A stretch of DNA of 64,000 bases from Altererythrobacter sp. (GCA_016793865.1 JAEULJ010000001.1:186001-250000), one strand, 5' to 3'. Shown: positions 34,337 through 44,628, numbered from the stretch's first letter. Numbers and translations are program-made. Notes: a model not told the origin generated them from the sequence alone.

Positions 34337-34367
34337 GCCGGCGCGGCGGGCCCGAGCGCACCGGGCG

Positions 34368-37300
34368 ATGGAGCTAAGGCAACTACGCCTCAGCGGCTTC
34401 AAGAGCTTCGTCGAACCCGCCACGCTGCGCATCGAGCCGGGGCTGACGGGCGTTGTCGGCCCCAACGGCTGCGGCAAGTCCAACCTGCTCGAGGCCATCC
34501 GCTGGGTGATGGGCGAGACCAGCGCGAAATCGCTGCGCTCGGGCGGGATGGAAGACGTGATCTTCGCCGGCACCGCCACCCGGCCACCGCGCGATTTCGC
34601 CGAGGTGGTGCTGAGCGGCGCCGCCTCCAGCGGCGAGGATCTGGAGGTCATCCGCCGGATCGAGCGCGGGGCGGGCAGCGCCTACCGCATCAACGGCCGC
34701 GACGTGCGCGCCAGGGATGTCGCGCTCACCTTCGTCGATGCCGCCACCGGAGCGCACAGCCCCGCGCTGGTGAGCCAGGGCAAGATCGCGCAGGTCATCG
34801 CCGCCAAGCCCGATGAACGGCGGATGATGCTGGAGGAGGCGGCCGGCATCGCGGGCCTGCACGTCCGCCGCCGCGATGCCGAAGGCAAGCTGCGCCAGAC
34901 GGAGAGCAACTTGGCCCGGCTGGAAGACCTGATGGCCGGGCTCGACAGCCAGATTTCCTCGCTGCGACGGCAGGCGAAGCAGGCCGAGCGCTACCGCGCG
35001 CTGACCGACGAATTGCGCGGCATCGAAGCGCGCGTGGTGTTCGCCCGCTGGCGCGACGCGGCAGAGGCAGCCGAAGCGGCAAGGGCGGCGGCCGCCGATG
35101 CCGAGACCCGGGTGACGACCGCACAGGCCTTGTCCGCCGAGGCGCAGAAGAAACAGGGCGCGGCGGCGCTGGCGCTGGCCGAGGCGCGCGACGATCTGGC
35201 CGACCGCCGCGACGATGCCAGCGCGCACGGCCATCGCATGGCGGCGCTCACCACCCAGCTCGAGGCGGCCGAGCAGCGCCTCGCCGATCTCGACCGCCAG
35301 CGCGCACGGCTGGAGGAGGATCGCGGCGAGGCCGACCGCCTGACACGCGACGCCGCGGAGGCACTGGCCCGGCTGGAGAAGGAACTGGCGGCGGGCAAGG
35401 CGGCGGTTGAGGATGCTGAGGCGGAGCGCCCCGCCCTCGCCCGCGCGGTCGAGAGCGCCGAAGGCGCCGGCCGCGCCGCCGAGCTCGCGCTGGCGAAGGC
35501 GACCGCCGACAACGCCGGGGTCGAGGCGGAATGGCGCGTGGTGGAGGCCGAGATCGCCCAGGCGGCAAGCCGGAACGACCGCCTGCACGCCGAAGATCGC
35601 CGCATGGCCGATCAGCGCGCGGCGCTGCTGAGCGAGGGTGACGGCGCGGCGGCGGTCGAGGCCGCGCGCAAGGCGGCGCAGGACGCGGCGAGCGCGATCA
35701 TCCTCAAGCGCGCCAGGCTGGAACAGATGCAGGCCCGCAAGGCGGCATTGCAGGTGTCGCGCGACGAAGCCGCCTCGACGCTCGCCACCGCAAGGGCCGA
35801 GCTTGCCGGGATCGAGCGCGAGCACGAGGCCCTGCGCCGCGACCGCGAGGCCCGCACGAAGGCCGCCGAGAAGCGCGCCGGCCAGCGCCAGGCGCTGGAT
35901 GCGGTGCGCGCCGCGCCGGGCTATGAACGCGCGCTAGCGGCGGTTCTCGGGCGGGACGGCAAGGCGCTTCTCGGCTCGGCCGGAGACCACGAGGGGCGGT
36001 TCTGGACCGGCGCGGATGCACCCGCATCGGTCGCCGGCAGCCTGGCCGCCCATGTCACCGATTGCCCGCCCGAACTCGCGGCGCGGCTGGCCCTGGTCCA
36101 TGTCGCCGAGACGGATGACGGCCGCTCGCTCGCTCCCGGCGAATGGCTGGTCACCCGCGACGGAGCGCTGCGCCGCTGGGACGGCTTCGTCGCGCGCGGG
36201 GAAGGCGCTGCGGAGGCGGCAAGGCTGGAGGCGGAGAACCGCTTCGCCGAACTCGACGGGCAGCTTCCCGATCTCAAGCGCGCGCTCGCCGTTTCGCAGT
36301 CCGCGCATGACGAGGCGGCAAGCGGGCTTGCACAGCTCCAGCGCGATCTGGTTGCGGCCGAGCGCGCGCTCGCGGAGGCGGCCGATGACGAACGAGCCGC
36401 CCTGCGCACGCTCGACCAGGCCGAAGCCGCCCGCGAGCGCGTGGCCGGTCGGCTCGCCGAACTCGACCGCCAGGCGGGCGAACAGGCCGAGGCGCTGGCC
36501 CAGGCCGCTAGGGATCTCACCGCCGCCCAGGCCAGGCGCGGCGCGCTGCCCGATCCCGCCGCCGGGCGCGCCGCTCTCGACACGGCGCGCGTGCGGAACG
36601 AGGTGGCGCGCTCCTCGCTCCAGTCCGCGATGGCGGCCCTGGCGGGGCATGACCAGGCGCTCGCCGTGGCGCGCGAGCGGGCCAATGCACAGCGCGCCGA
36701 CATGGCCGGCTGGCAGGCGCGCAGCGGCGATGCCGCCCGGCGCCTCGCCGAGATGGCCCGCCGGCTGGAGGAGATCGGCGAAGACCGCGCGGTGACTGCC
36801 GCCAAGCCCGAGGGGCTGATACGCGAGATCGAACAGGGCGACGCGGTTCGCGCGCGCATCGGCGGCGAACTCGCCGAGGCCGAGGCTTCCGCGAAGGCCG
36901 CGCAGGAAACCGCGAGCGAGGCCGATCGCCTGTCCGCCGCGGCGATCGAGGCGCTCGCCAGCGCGCGCGAGGGCCGCGCGGGGCTCGCCGTTCGCGCGGA
37001 GAGCGAGGACGCCCGCCGGATCGAGATGGCGCGCGTCTCGGGCGAGCGCTTCCAGTGCCCGCCGCCCCTGCTGCCCGAACGCTTCGCCTTCGCCCCCGAC
37101 AGCGTGCGCGATGCCGAGGCGGAAGGGGCCGAGATGGAGCGGCTCACCGCCGCGCGCGAGCGGATCGGGCCGGTCAATCTGGTCGCCGCCGACGAGCTGG
37201 CGCGGATCGAGGCCGAGCACGGCAGCAGCGCCGCCGAACAGGCCGAGCTGACCGAAGCGGTCCACCGGCTGCGCGGCTCGATCGGCAGCCTCAACCGCGA

Positions 37301-37790
37301 GGGGCGCGAGCGGCTGCGCGAGGCATTCGAGCGGGTGGACGGGCACTTCCGCCGGCTGTTCGCGCGCCTGTTCGACGGGGGGCAGGCGCATCTGGCGCTG
37401 ATCGACAGCGAGGATCCGCTGGAAGCCGGGCTCGAGATCTTCGCCCAGCCGCCGGGCAAGCGGCTCCAGTCGCTCACCCTGCTGTCGGGCGGGGAGCAGG
37501 CGCTGACGGCGGTGGCGCTGATCTTCGCGCTGTTCCTGACCAACCCCGCGCCGATCTGCGTGCTCGACGAGGTCGATGCGCCGCTCGACGATGCCAATAT
37601 CGAGCGTTTCTGCGACCTGCTCGATGCGATGGTCGCGGAGACGGCGACCCGCTACCTGATCGTCACCCACAACGCCGTGACCATGAGCCGTATGCACCGC
37701 CTGTTCGGTGTGACGATGGTCGAGCGGGGGGTCAGCCGCCTCGTCAGCGTGGACCTGGGCCGCGCCGAGGAACTGCTGGCGGCGGAGTGA
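34368..37790 (+). CDS. smc: Chromosome segregation/condensation ATPase SMC
   Basis: The 1140-residue protein has a Walker A (GPNGCGKSN) near residue 32, two long Ala/Glu/Arg-rich coiled-coil arms, a hinge around residues 515-600 (LDAVRAAPGYERALAAVLGRDG), the ABC signature LLSGGEQALTAVAL and Walker B ICVLDEVDAPLDDAN. It forms a dimer that extrudes and compacts DNA with ScpA/ScpB, which are not in this window. It opens 31 bases after the DsbA-like lipoprotein gene. Confidence 0.97.
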   Translation: MELRQLRLSGFKSFVEPATLRIEPGLTGVVGPNGCGKSNLLEAIRWVMGETSAKSLRSGGMEDVIFAGTATRPPRDFAEVVLSGAASSGEDLEVIRRIERGAGSAYRINGRDVRARDVALTFVDAATGAHSPALVSQGKIAQVIAAKPDERRMMLEEAAGIAGLHVRRRDAEGKLRQTESNLARLEDLMAGLDSQISSLRRQAKQAERYRALTDELRGIEARVVFARWRDAAEAAEAARAAAADAETRVTTAQALSAEAQKKQGAAALALAEARDDLADRRDDASAHGHRMAALTTQLEAAEQRLADLDRQRARLEEDRGEADRLTRDAAEALARLEKELAAGKAAVEDAEAERPALARAVESAEGAGRAAELALAKATADNAGVEAEWRVVEAEIAQAASRNDRLHAEDRRMADQRAALLSEGDGAAAVEAARKAAQDAASAIILKRARLEQMQARKAALQVSRDEAASTLATARAELAGIEREHEALRRDREARTKAAEKRAGQRQALDAVRAAPGYERALAAVLGRDGKALLGSAGDHEGRFWTGADAPASVAGSLAAHVTDCPPELAARLALVHVAETDDGRSLAPGEWLVTRDGALRRWDGFVARGEGAAEAARLEAENRFAELDGQLPDLKRALAVSQSAHDEAASGLAQLQRDLVAAERALAEAADDERAALRTLDQAEAARERVAGRLAELDRQAGEQAEALAQAARDLTAAQARRGALPDPAAGRAALDTARVRNEVARSSLQSAMAALAGHDQALAVARERANAQRADMAGWQARSGDAARRLAEMARRLEEIGEDRAVTAAKPEGLIREIEQGDAVRARIGGELAEAEASAKAAQETASEADRLSAAAIEALASAREGRAGLAVRAESEDARRIEMARVSGERFQCPPPLLPERFAFAPDSVRDAEAEGAEMERLTAARERIGPVNLVAADELARIEAEHGSSAAEQAELTEAVHRLRGSIGSLNREGRERLREAFERVDGHFRRLFARLFDGGQAHLALIDSEDPLEAGLEIFAQPPGKRLQSLTLLSGGEQALTAVALIFALFLTNPAPICVLDEVDAPLDDANIERFCDLLDAMVAETATRYLIVTHNAVTMSRMHRLFGVTMVERGVSRLVSVDLGRAEELLAAE

Positions 37791-37878
37791 GAAGGGGCCC
37801 GGATTTGCATCGGCACCGCGCCTCTGCCACCATGCCGGGCACGGCGGTCACGGGTCCGCCGCCGTTTGCGAAGCGCGT

Positions 37879-37898
37879 CCCCGGTGCCTCAGCCGGGG
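37879..37898 (+). terminator. Stem-loop between smc and the next gene
   Basis: CCCCGG (37879-37884) pairs with CCGGGG (37893-37898) around an eight-base loop, inside the 136-base gap behind smc. No T-run follows, so termination is only possible. Confidence 0.3.
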
Positions 37899-37926
37899 CA
37901 GCGAGCGATGGAGCGAGCGGCCCGCG

Positions 37927-39255
37927 ATGACCCGGTCCAATGTCATGGTGAGCTATGCGCCGGCGAGCTGGGCGGCCGCCGCGCCGGTGCCGCGCCGCGA
38001 CAGCCGCGCCGGGCTGGGGCGCAAGGCGGTCTGGGCCGGCGTGCTGCTGGCCGGAACCGCCACGGTTGCGCTCTTTCCCCTGGGCGCGCCCGAGCGCCAG
38101 CCGGACGAAGGGCCGCGCATGGGGCGCGTCGCGGTGGGCCAGGGTGACGATGCGGGCGATGCCCGCCCGTGGATGGCGAGCGATGTCCTGCCGGCCCCGG
38201 TGCCGATCGCCGCCGATATCCTGCCGTTTCTGGCCTTCGTGAGCGATGGCGCGATACAGCCGCTGCCGGCGGTCGCGCAGCCCGCCGCCCCGCCGCCCGC
38301 CGTGGCTCCGCCGGCCTTGACCAAACCGCCGCTGCGGCATCCCAGCATGGGTGCGCCCCAGCCGCCGCGCGCATCGGCCACCACCCGGCTTCACGCCGCC
38401 GCCGCCAACCCGCCGCAGGCCGAGCGGGTGCCGCTGGCCGGAGGGCGCCGCGATCTCGAGGGATTCCTGGCCGATCGCGGGCTGCTGGTCGCCGGGCCGC
38501 CACCGGGAGAGCCGCGCAGCAGGCCGGTGGCCGATTGGACCGCCGGAGAGCTTGCCGCCGCGCCCGCCCCGATAGCGCCTTCCGCACCGGCAACGCTGCT
38601 GGCGGATGCGCCGCCCGGGGGCGAAGCCGCGGCCCCCGCCGTCGCCACGCCCCCGGCGCAGCTCGTGCTTCCGCAAGCCGAAGTCCCGGTGCCATCGGGC
38701 GAGGCGCCGGCATTCGATCCCCCGCCGCCCGGAGTGATCGAGCCGGAGGCAGCGCTCGCGGCCCCGCCTCTGCCAGACCCGGCCACGGCCGAACCCGTCG
38801 CCTCGCGGGGCGATCCCGCGCCCGCCGCCCCGGCCCTCGCCCTGTCCGGCTCCAGCCGAGCGGACCTGCGGGTGGACCAGGATCGCCGTCCCGCCAGCCC
38901 GCCCGACGCGGCACCGCGCGCCGAGCCGCCTGCCAGCGCCAGCGCCGCGCGATCCGGCGCCACGGCGGTGGACGCCCCGCAAACCGCCAGCTTCGTGCAG
39001 AGCTACCCGCTGGCGGTGGTCGACGGCGAGGCGCTGGGCGCGGTCACCCTGCGCGACCTTGGGCCGCAGGGCCAGGCCATCCACCTCGGCGCGCTGATCG
39101 GGGTACTCAAGCTGCGAATGCCCGGAGCCGCAGCGGAATTCGCCGGCATCGGCGCGGCGGCCGACCGGTTCGTGACGCTGGATCAGCTCCGCGCGGCGGG
39201 GATCACGATCCAGTTCGACCCGCGCGCGGGCCGCCTGCTGATCGACGCGCGCTAG
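37927..39255 (+). CDS. Unrecognised proline/alanine-rich single-pass membrane protein (442 aa)
   Basis: Visible architecture: a basic N-terminus, one membrane helix near residues 33-52 (VWAGVLLAGTATVALFPL), about 300 residues very rich in Ala and Pro that are likely disordered, and a compact C-terminal domain of about 90 residues with regular strands (YPLAVVDGEALGAVTLRDLG, AIHLGALIGVLKLRM, ADRFVTLDQLRAAGITIQFD). The layout resembles periplasmic wall-spanning proteins, such as TonB- or SPOR-like ones, but I see neither motif. The C-terminal part is the probable functional domain. Function not assigned. Confidence 0.7.
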   Translation: MTRSNVMVSYAPASWAAAAPVPRRDSRAGLGRKAVWAGVLLAGTATVALFPLGAPERQPDEGPRMGRVAVGQGDDAGDARPWMASDVLPAPVPIAADILPFLAFVSDGAIQPLPAVAQPAAPPPAVAPPALTKPPLRHPSMGAPQPPRASATTRLHAAAANPPQAERVPLAGGRRDLEGFLADRGLLVAGPPPGEPRSRPVADWTAGELAAAPAPIAPSAPATLLADAPPGGEAAAPAVATPPAQLVLPQAEVPVPSGEAPAFDPPPPGVIEPEAALAAPPLPDPATAEPVASRGDPAPAAPALALSGSSRADLRVDQDRRPASPPDAAPRAEPPASASAARSGATAVDAPQTASFVQSYPLAVVDGEALGAVTLRDLGPQGQAIHLGALIGVLKLRMPGAAAEFAGIGAAADRFVTLDQLRAAGITIQFDPRAGRLLIDAR

Positions 39256-39265
39256 CTGGAATGGC

Positions 39266-39646
39266 TCAGGCCGCGATCGCGGCGGCGAGCTTGGCGCGGA
39301 TAGCCCGCAAGCGCGGCAACAGCTCGCCGGCCTGGATCGACGAGGCGGAAGCCGTCGGCTCCGGCGCGGCGGAGCGGGGCGCGGAAACGCCAGCCTCGCG
39401 CTCGAGCGCGATCCTCGCGCCCTTGAGCGTGAAGCCTTCCTGGTTGACCAGCCGGTCGATGCGCTGGATCAGCGCGACATCCTCCGCGCGGTAGAGGCGC
39501 CGACCGCCCGCGCGCTTCATCGGCGCGAGCGCGGGGAAGCGCTGCTCCCAATAACGCAGGACATGCGGGCCGATGCCGAGCGCGGCGCTGACCTCCCCGA
39601 TCGTGCGGAGCGCGGCCTCGTCCTTGCGGTCGTCGGAGCCGGCCAC
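39266..39646 (-). CDS. MerR family transcriptional regulator
   Basis: A 126-residue protein with an N-terminal MerR helix-turn-helix (ALRTIGEVSAALGIGPHVLRYWEQRFP, RRLYRAEDVALIQRI). The effector part is short and has no metal-binding cysteines. It starts three bases after ihfA, a pairing seen widely in alphaproteobacteria, where it is left as a MerR-type regulator of unknown targets. Confidence 0.9.
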   Translation of the reverse strand: MAGSDDRKDEAALRTIGEVSAALGIGPHVLRYWEQRFPALAPMKRAGGRRLYRAEDVALIQRIDRLVNQEGFTLKGARIALEREAGVSAPRSAAPEPTASASSIQAGELLPRLRAIRAKLAAAIAA

Positions 39647-39649
39647 GGA

Positions 39650-39946
39650 TCAGCCCTTCGCGATGCGGCTCTTGAGAAGCTGGCTGGCGCGGAAGGTGAG
39701 CACGCGGCGAGAGGTGATCGGCACTTCCACCCCGGTCTTGGGGTTGCGGCCCATCCGCTCGTTCTTGTCACGCAGGACAAAGCTGCCGAAGCCGGAGATC
39801 TTGACGTTCTCGCCCCGGGCCAGTGCGCCGGACATGCGAGCCAGTATGCTTTCCACCATGGCCAGCGATTCCGCCCGGCTGAGGCCGAGCTTGCGATTGA
39901 CCGTCTCCGCCAGATCGGCGCGTGTCAGGGTTCCCGCAGAACTCAT
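39650..39946 (-). CDS. ihfA: Integration host factor subunit alpha
   Basis: A 98-residue HU/IHF-fold DNA-bending protein. The diagnostic stretch [21 protein letters not shown] is followed by [14 protein letters not shown]. With IhfB (not here) it makes sharp bends at specific sites. Length and the R-x-GRNPKTG arm support IHF-alpha over HU. It follows fabH after an 87-base gap. Confidence 0.94.
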   Translation of the reverse strand: MSSAGTLTRADLAETVNRKLGLSRAESLAMVESILARMSGALARGENVKISGFGSFVLRDKNERMGRNPKTGVEVPITSRRVLTFRASQLLKSRIAKG

Positions 39947-40033
39947 CTCGTCCCCTTCAGCGATTGCTTGTGAACGGTGGCATTCTATCGTCAGCGGACC
40001 CGTAGCGCAATGATGTTACGGCAATAGTCCCCG

Positions 40034-41014
40034 TCACATCCGCGCGAGCGCCGCACCCCATGTAAAGCCGCCGCCCATCGCCTCGAACATGACCAGATGG
40101 CCCGGCTGGATCCGCCCGTCGCGCACCGCGACATCGAGCGCCAGCGGGACCGAGGCGGCCGAGGTGTTGGCGTGGCGGTCCACCGTCATCACCATCCGTT
40201 CGGGAGGGAGGCCGAGCTTGCGCGCGGTGGCATCGAGGATGCGGGAATTGGCCTGGTGCGGCACCACCCAGTCGAGCTGATCGGCGGCGATCCCGGCGTC
40301 GTCCAGAACCTCGGCCAGGACCTCGGACAGATTGACCACGGCATGGCGGAACACCTCGCGCCCCTTCATCCGCAGCTTGCCTACGGTTCCGGTGGTGGCC
40401 GGCCCGCCGTCCACGAACAGCATTTCCTTGTGCGCGCCATCGGCGTGCAGCCGGCTGGCGAGAATGCCGGGGCCATCCCCGGGCCCCACGTCACCCACGT
40501 CTTCGGCTGCCAGCACCACCGCACCGGCGCCGTCACCGAACAGCACGCAGGTGCCCCGGTCCTCCCAGTCGAGGAGGCGGGAGAAAGTCTCCGCCCCGAT
40601 CACCAGCGCCCTGGTGCCCATGCCGGTGCGTAGCAGCGCATCGGCGGTCGCGAGCGCGTAGAGGAAGCCCGAGCACACCGCCGCGACGTCGAACGCGATG
40701 CCGCCGGGCTTGCAGCCGAGCAGCGCCTGGACCTGGGTGGCGGTGGCCGGAAATGTGTGATCCGGCGTGGCGGTGGCCAGGATGATGAGGTCGATCTCGT
40801 CCGCCGCGATCCCGGCCGCCGCCAGAGCGCGCGCGCAGGCATCGGCGGCCAGCGTCGAGGTGGTTTCCCCCTCGCCCGCAATGTGGCGCTGGCGGATGCC
40901 GGTGCGCTCGACGATCCATTCGTCGCTGGTATCGACGCGGGCCGCCAGCTCGGCATTGGTCATCACGCGAGCGGGCAGGGCCGAACCCGTGCCCTTGATG
41001 ACGGCGCGGATCAT
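40034..41014 (-). CDS. fabH: 3-oxoacyl-ACP synthase III
   Basis: FabH condenses acetyl-CoA with malonyl-ACP to begin fatty-acid synthesis. The 326-residue enzyme keeps the Cys in [11 protein letters not shown], His in [10 protein letters not shown] and Asn in [10 protein letters not shown]. Its ATG overlaps the plsX stop as ATGA. Together with rpmF and plsX it forms the standard lipid operon. Confidence 0.96.
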   Translation of the reverse strand: MIRAVIKGTGSALPARVMTNAELAARVDTSDEWIVERTGIRQRHIAGEGETTSTLAADACARALAAAGIAADEIDLIILATATPDHTFPATATQVQALLGCKPGGIAFDVAAVCSGFLYALATADALLRTGMGTRALVIGAETFSRLLDWEDRGTCVLFGDGAGAVVLAAEDVGDVGPGDGPGILASRLHADGAHKEMLFVDGGPATTGTVGKLRMKGREVFRHAVVNLSEVLAEVLDDAGIAADQLDWVVPHQANSRILDATARKLGLPPERMVMTVDRHANTSAASVPLALDVAVRDGRIQPGHLVMFEAMGGGFTWGAALARM

Positions 41015-42087
41015 TCGGCGGGAAGCTGCGTGGCGGCCGGCGTGCCGCGCGGGGTGCCGCGCAGCTTGTCCTCGCCCAGTTCGGCCATATCCTGCTTGAT
41101 GCGGTCGGTGATGTCGTCCTCCAGCAGGCGCGCGGCAACCTCCACCGCGTTCGCCACGCCCTTGGCGCTGGCGCTGCCGTGGCTCTTCACCACCACGCCG
41201 TTGAGGCCGAGGAAGACCGCGCCATTGTGGTTGTTGGGATCGAGGTGGTGGCGCAGCAACTCGGTCGCCGGGCGCGAAACGAGGAAGCCGACCTTGGAGC
41301 GGAAGCTGGAGGAAAAGGCGTTCCTGAGAAGGTCGGTAACGAAACGGGCCGCGCCCTCGATCGCCTTGAGCGCGATGTTGCCCGAGAAACCGTCGGTCAC
41401 GATCACGTCGCAGGTGCCGCGGTTGATCTTGTCCGCTTCCACGAATCCGGCGAAATCCAGTTCCAGCCCGCTCGCGGCCTTCAGGACGGCGGCGGCCTCC
41501 TGCAGCTCGTCGGTTCCCTTGGTCTCTTCGGTCCCGATGTTGAGCAGCCGCACGCTGGGCCGCGGCCGATCGTTCACGATACGGGCATAGGCGGCGCCCA
41601 TGATCGCGAACTGGACCAGATTGCGCGCGTCGCATTCGCGGTTGGCGCCCAGATCGAGCATGATGACGTCTGTCTCGCCGAGCGTGGGCAGCAGCGCGGC
41701 AAGCGCGGGCCGGTCGATCCCGGGCATGGTGCGTAGCGCCAGCTTGCTCATCGCCATCAGCGCGCCGGTATTGCCCGCACTGACCGCGGCGCCGGCATCG
41801 CCCTTCTTCACGGCGTTGACGGCCAGGCCCATGCTGGTGGTCTTGGCGCGGCGAAGCGCCTTGCTGGGCTTCTCGTCACCCGCCACCACATCCTCGCAAT
41901 GGAGGATCTCCGAGGCGGCGGTGAGGCCGGGGTGCCTGGCGAGCGCGGCCTCGATCTTGGGCTGGTCGCCCACCAGCAGGAACTTGAACTTGTCATGCCG
42001 GCGGCGGGCGAGCGCGGCGCCTTCCACCATGACGCGCACGCCTTCGTCGCCGCCCATCGCGTCGACAGCGATACGCGGCAGGCTCAT
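41011..42087 (-). CDS. plsX: Phosphate acyltransferase PlsX
   Basis: PlsX makes acyl-phosphate from acyl-ACP for phospholipid synthesis. The 358-residue protein begins [24 protein letters not shown] and has the family segments [14 protein letters not shown] and [18 protein letters not shown] lies seven bases before the ATG at 42087. The tail after residue 330 ([11 protein letters not shown]) is probably flexible. Confidence 0.96.
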   Translation of the reverse strand: MSLPRIAVDAMGGDEGVRVMVEGAALARRRHDKFKFLLVGDQPKIEAALARHPGLTAASEILHCEDVVAGDEKPSKALRRAKTTSMGLAVNAVKKGDAGAAVSAGNTGALMAMSKLALRTMPGIDRPALAALLPTLGETDVIMLDLGANRECDARNLVQFAIMGAAYARIVNDRPRPSVRLLNIGTEETKGTDELQEAAAVLKAASGLELDFAGFVEADKINRGTCDVIVTDGFSGNIALKAIEGAARFVTDLLRNAFSSSFRSKVGFLVSRPATELLRHHLDPNNHNGAVFLGLNGVVVKSHGSASAKGVANAVEVAARLLEDDITDRIKQDMAELGEDKLRGTPRGTPAATQLPAE

Positions 42088-42113
42088 GGCGTCATTCCCC
42101 TGGCTATCGCGGG

Positions 42114-42299
42114 TTACGCGAGGCCCTTGGGCGCGATCACTTCGCGTCCGTTGTGATGCCCGCAAGCCGCGCACAGGTGGTGCGGACGCTTGAGCTCGCC
42201 GCAGTTGCGGCATTCCTGAAACGCCTCGACCTTCAGCGAATCATGCGCGCGGCGCATACCGCGGCGGCTGGGGGAGACTTTCCTCTTGGGGACGGCCAT
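42114..42299 (-). CDS. rpmF: 50S ribosomal protein L32
   Basis: A 61-residue basic protein with [20 protein letters not shown] at the start and a full zinc set C30, C33, C43, C46 ([13 protein letters not shown]). Retention of all four cysteines means it is the zinc-binding form. It opens the rpmF-plsX-fabH run, 27 bases before plsX. Confidence 0.96.
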   Translation of the reverse strand: MAVPKRKVSPSRRGMRRAHDSLKVEAFQECRNCGELKRPHHLCAACGHHNGREVIAPKGLA

Positions 42300-42525
42300 G
42301 GCGGCACCTGTTCCTGATCGATTTGAATGCGTTTTCGGATGCCGCCCTAGGGGAAGGTCCCGGGGCGCACAAGTGCGGCCGGTGGTTCGTCCTTACAGGT
42401 CGGCGAAGGGCCGGGCCTATAGCGGGATTCCCCGTGATTGCAACCCGGTGATAGCCTCTCCCGGCGCGATTGCCGCCGTCCCGCGGCGCGGGTAGCCAGT
42501 CGCAAGCTGTCCTGGGAGGAAAAAC

Positions 42526-42921
42526 ATGATCGTTCTGCCCGTCACCCTGTGCGCCGCCGCCGCCGCGGCGATCATCAACATCTGGCTGTCGATGCGCGTC
42601 GGCCAGCTTCGCGTGGCGCACAAGATCTCAATCGGCGACGATGCCGGCGGCCCCCTCACCGCGCGGATGCGCGCGCAGCTCAACTTCGTCGAAAACACCG
42701 CATTCGTGCTGATCCTGATCGCCGCCATCGAGCTGGCGGGCGCGGGCGGGCACTGGCTGGCCTGGGTCTCGGGCCTCTACATACTGGCGCGCGTGGCGCA
42801 CGGCTTCGGAATGGATGGCGGGACGCTCGCCAAGGGGCGGGTGGTCGGCGTGGTGGTGACCATGCTGACGCAACTGGGCCTGGCGGTGGTGGCGGTGCTG
42901 GCGGCGACGGGGCGGATTTAG
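42526..42921 (+). CDS. MAPEG family membrane protein
   Basis: A 131-residue protein with four predicted membrane helices. The MAPEG signature region is RMRAQLNFVENTAFVLILIAAIELAGA, with the conserved N-x3-E. MAPEG proteins are glutathione transferase/peroxidase-like; substrates of bacterial members are mostly unknown. GGGAGGA lies just before the ATG, and the gene diverges from rpmF across a 226-base gap. Confidence 0.87.
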   Translation: MIVLPVTLCAAAAAAIINIWLSMRVGQLRVAHKISIGDDAGGPLTARMRAQLNFVENTAFVLILIAAIELAGAGGHWLAWVSGLYILARVAHGFGMDGGTLAKGRVVGVVVTMLTQLGLAVVAVLAATGRI

Positions 42922-43082
42922 GCGCTGCCGCCCACCGCTCGCACCGAGGCGGCCCCGGCGTCGCTCGGCGCCTTCGCAGCAAGCCGCCCGAACCGGCGGC
43001 AACCATCCATCAGCTCATTTGGGGACGGGTCAGCGGCGGTGCCTGGACGCGGGGAAGGGTCTCGCCCCGCTCCTGCGCCCGT

Positions 43083-43760
43083 TCACGCCAGCGCCGCGTC
43101 GCTCACGAAGGCGTTGGTCTGGCGTTCGCGGCCGAAGGTGCTGGTGGGGCCGTGGCCGGGGATGAAGGTCACGTCGTTGCCGAGTGGCCAGAGCTTCTGC
43201 GTGATCGCGTCGATCAGTTCCTGGTGATTGCCCATCGGGAAGTCCGTGCGCCCGATGCTGCCCTGGAACAGCACGTCGCCCACGATCGCGAACTTGCTCG
43301 GCCGATGGAAGAACACGACATGGCCCGGCGTGTGGCCGGGGCAGTGGATCACCTCCAGAACGAGCTCGCCCACGGTCACGGTGTCGCCATCCTCCAGCCA
43401 GCGGTCGGGCTCGAAGCTGTGCGCTTCCATGCCCCAGCGGTGGCCATCGTCGTCCAGCCGGCTGATCCAGAAGCGGTCGGCCTCGTGCGGGCCTTCGATC
43501 CTCAGGCCCAGCTCCTTGGCCAGGATGCCGGCCTGGCCGCAGTGATCGAGGTGCCCGTGGGTGACGAGCAGCTTCTCGAGCGTGACCCCGCTGTTCGCGA
43601 CCGCCGCCTTGAGCTTGTCGAGATCGCCGCCGGGATCGACCAGCGCGCCGCGCATCGTCTTCGTGCACCAGATCAGCGAGCAGTTCTGCTGCAGGGGCGT
43701 GACCGGCACGATGCCGGCGCGCATCATGGGCGGCGGGGCGGTCTGGGTGTCTTCGCTCAT
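43083..43760 (-). CDS. MBL-fold hydrolase, glyoxalase II-like
   Basis: A 225-residue metallo-beta-lactamase-fold protein. The metal motif is THGHLDHCG, with further ligands in CPGHTPGHVVF, VGDVLFQGSIGRTD and PGHGPTST. YcbL-type glyoxalase II proteins have this layout, so hydroxyacylglutathione hydrolysis is likely; other thioester hydrolysis is possible. The gene stands between the convergent MAPEG gene and a PEPxxWA gene. Confidence 0.85.
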   Translation of the reverse strand: MSEDTQTAPPPMMRAGIVPVTPLQQNCSLIWCTKTMRGALVDPGGDLDKLKAAVANSGVTLEKLLVTHGHLDHCGQAGILAKELGLRIEGPHEADRFWISRLDDDGHRWGMEAHSFEPDRWLEDGDTVTVGELVLEVIHCPGHTPGHVVFFHRPSKFAIVGDVLFQGSIGRTDFPMGNHQELIDAITQKLWPLGNDVTFIPGHGPTSTFGRERQTNAFVSDAALA

Positions 43761-43882
43761 GGGCCGGAGATGGCGCGGCGCGGCGGCGGGCGCAAGCGGC
43801 GGCTTGCGGACGGGGCAACATGGCGTGGCGGAGGATGCCCCGGCGCCGCGGGCAAGCGCGGGCGCGGGCCGCGCGACACAAC

Positions 43883-43913
43883 GAAAAAGGGCCCGCCGTT
43901 ACCGGCGAGCCCC
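43883..43913 (-). terminator. Rho-independent terminator behind PEPxxWA gene
   Basis: On the minus strand GGGCTCGCCG and CGGCGGGCCC pair around a four-base loop (GTAA), followed by CTTTTTCGTTG. It is 41 bases behind the stop codon of the PEPxxWA gene and is a textbook terminator. Confidence 0.85.
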
Positions 43914-43953
43914 AATTCCTGCAGGCGGCCCCGAGGGACCGAAGCGATTTCGC

Positions 43954-44628
43954 TCAAACCAGCGCGGCGCGGGTGCCGAAGGCGACGCGCGACTTGCGGC
44001 GAAGGGCACCGCCCATCACGCCGAAGCCGAGGATCAGCATCGCCCAGGTCGCCGGCTCGGGAACCGCGGTCACGCCGATGTTGTCGAACTCGAACGAGTT
44101 GCCACGCGAGGCGAACTTCGCCGAGGCGATCGCCTGGCCGTTGCCGAAGATCGTCACGCGGCCGTTGGTGGCGGCGATGTTCTGGTTGCCCGAGGCCGGT
44201 CCCGGGGGGTTGAGCCCCGCGCCGCTGAACAGCTGGGTGCCGCCGCCGACGAAGGTGATCAGCAAGTCGTTGAAGTCGTCGGCCGAACCAAGGTCGAAGC
44301 CGAACTGCGAAGCACCGGCAGCGCCGAACGAGAAGGTGGCCGAACCGCCGCCGATGACGGCGAAGTACTGGTCACCCTGGTCGCCGAAGGCAGGCTGGGC
44401 GGCAATGCTCGTGGTGCCCGTGTAGAGGCCGGCGGTGCCGCTGGTCACATAGCTGCCGAAGGTGCCGCCGGGGCCGGTGTTGAAGTTGGCATAGTTGGTC
44501 TGGCCGGCGGTCAGACCACCGGTGCCGCCGGCGAAGGTCAGGGTGGCGGCGGCATTGGCCACGCCGGCCGAGAGAACGAGAGCCGCGCCTACGGCGGTGG
44601 CACGCGCAAAGGAAGAAAGCTTGGTCAT
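43954..44628 (-). CDS. PEPxxWA-CTERM secreted protein (224 aa)
   Basis: Signal peptide (ATAVGAALVLSAGVANAA), a Gly/Asn/Thr-rich beta body and anchor PEPATWAMLILGFGVMG followed by a basic RRKSR tail. The stretch FGFDLGSADDFNDLLITFVGGG resembles lectin-like or Npun-type surface domains; no catalytic motif is visible. AAAGG precedes the ATG. A strong terminator follows, so it is a single-gene unit. Confidence 0.88.
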   Translation of the reverse strand: MTKLSSFARATAVGAALVLSAGVANAAATLTFAGGTGGLTAGQTNYANFNTGPGGTFGSYVTSGTAGLYTGTTSIAAQPAFGDQGDQYFAVIGGGSATFSFGAAGASQFGFDLGSADDFNDLLITFVGGGTQLFSGAGLNPPGPASGNQNIAATNGRVTIFGNGQAIASAKFASRGNSFEFDNIGVTAVPEPATWAMLILGFGVMGGALRRKSRVAFGTRAALV

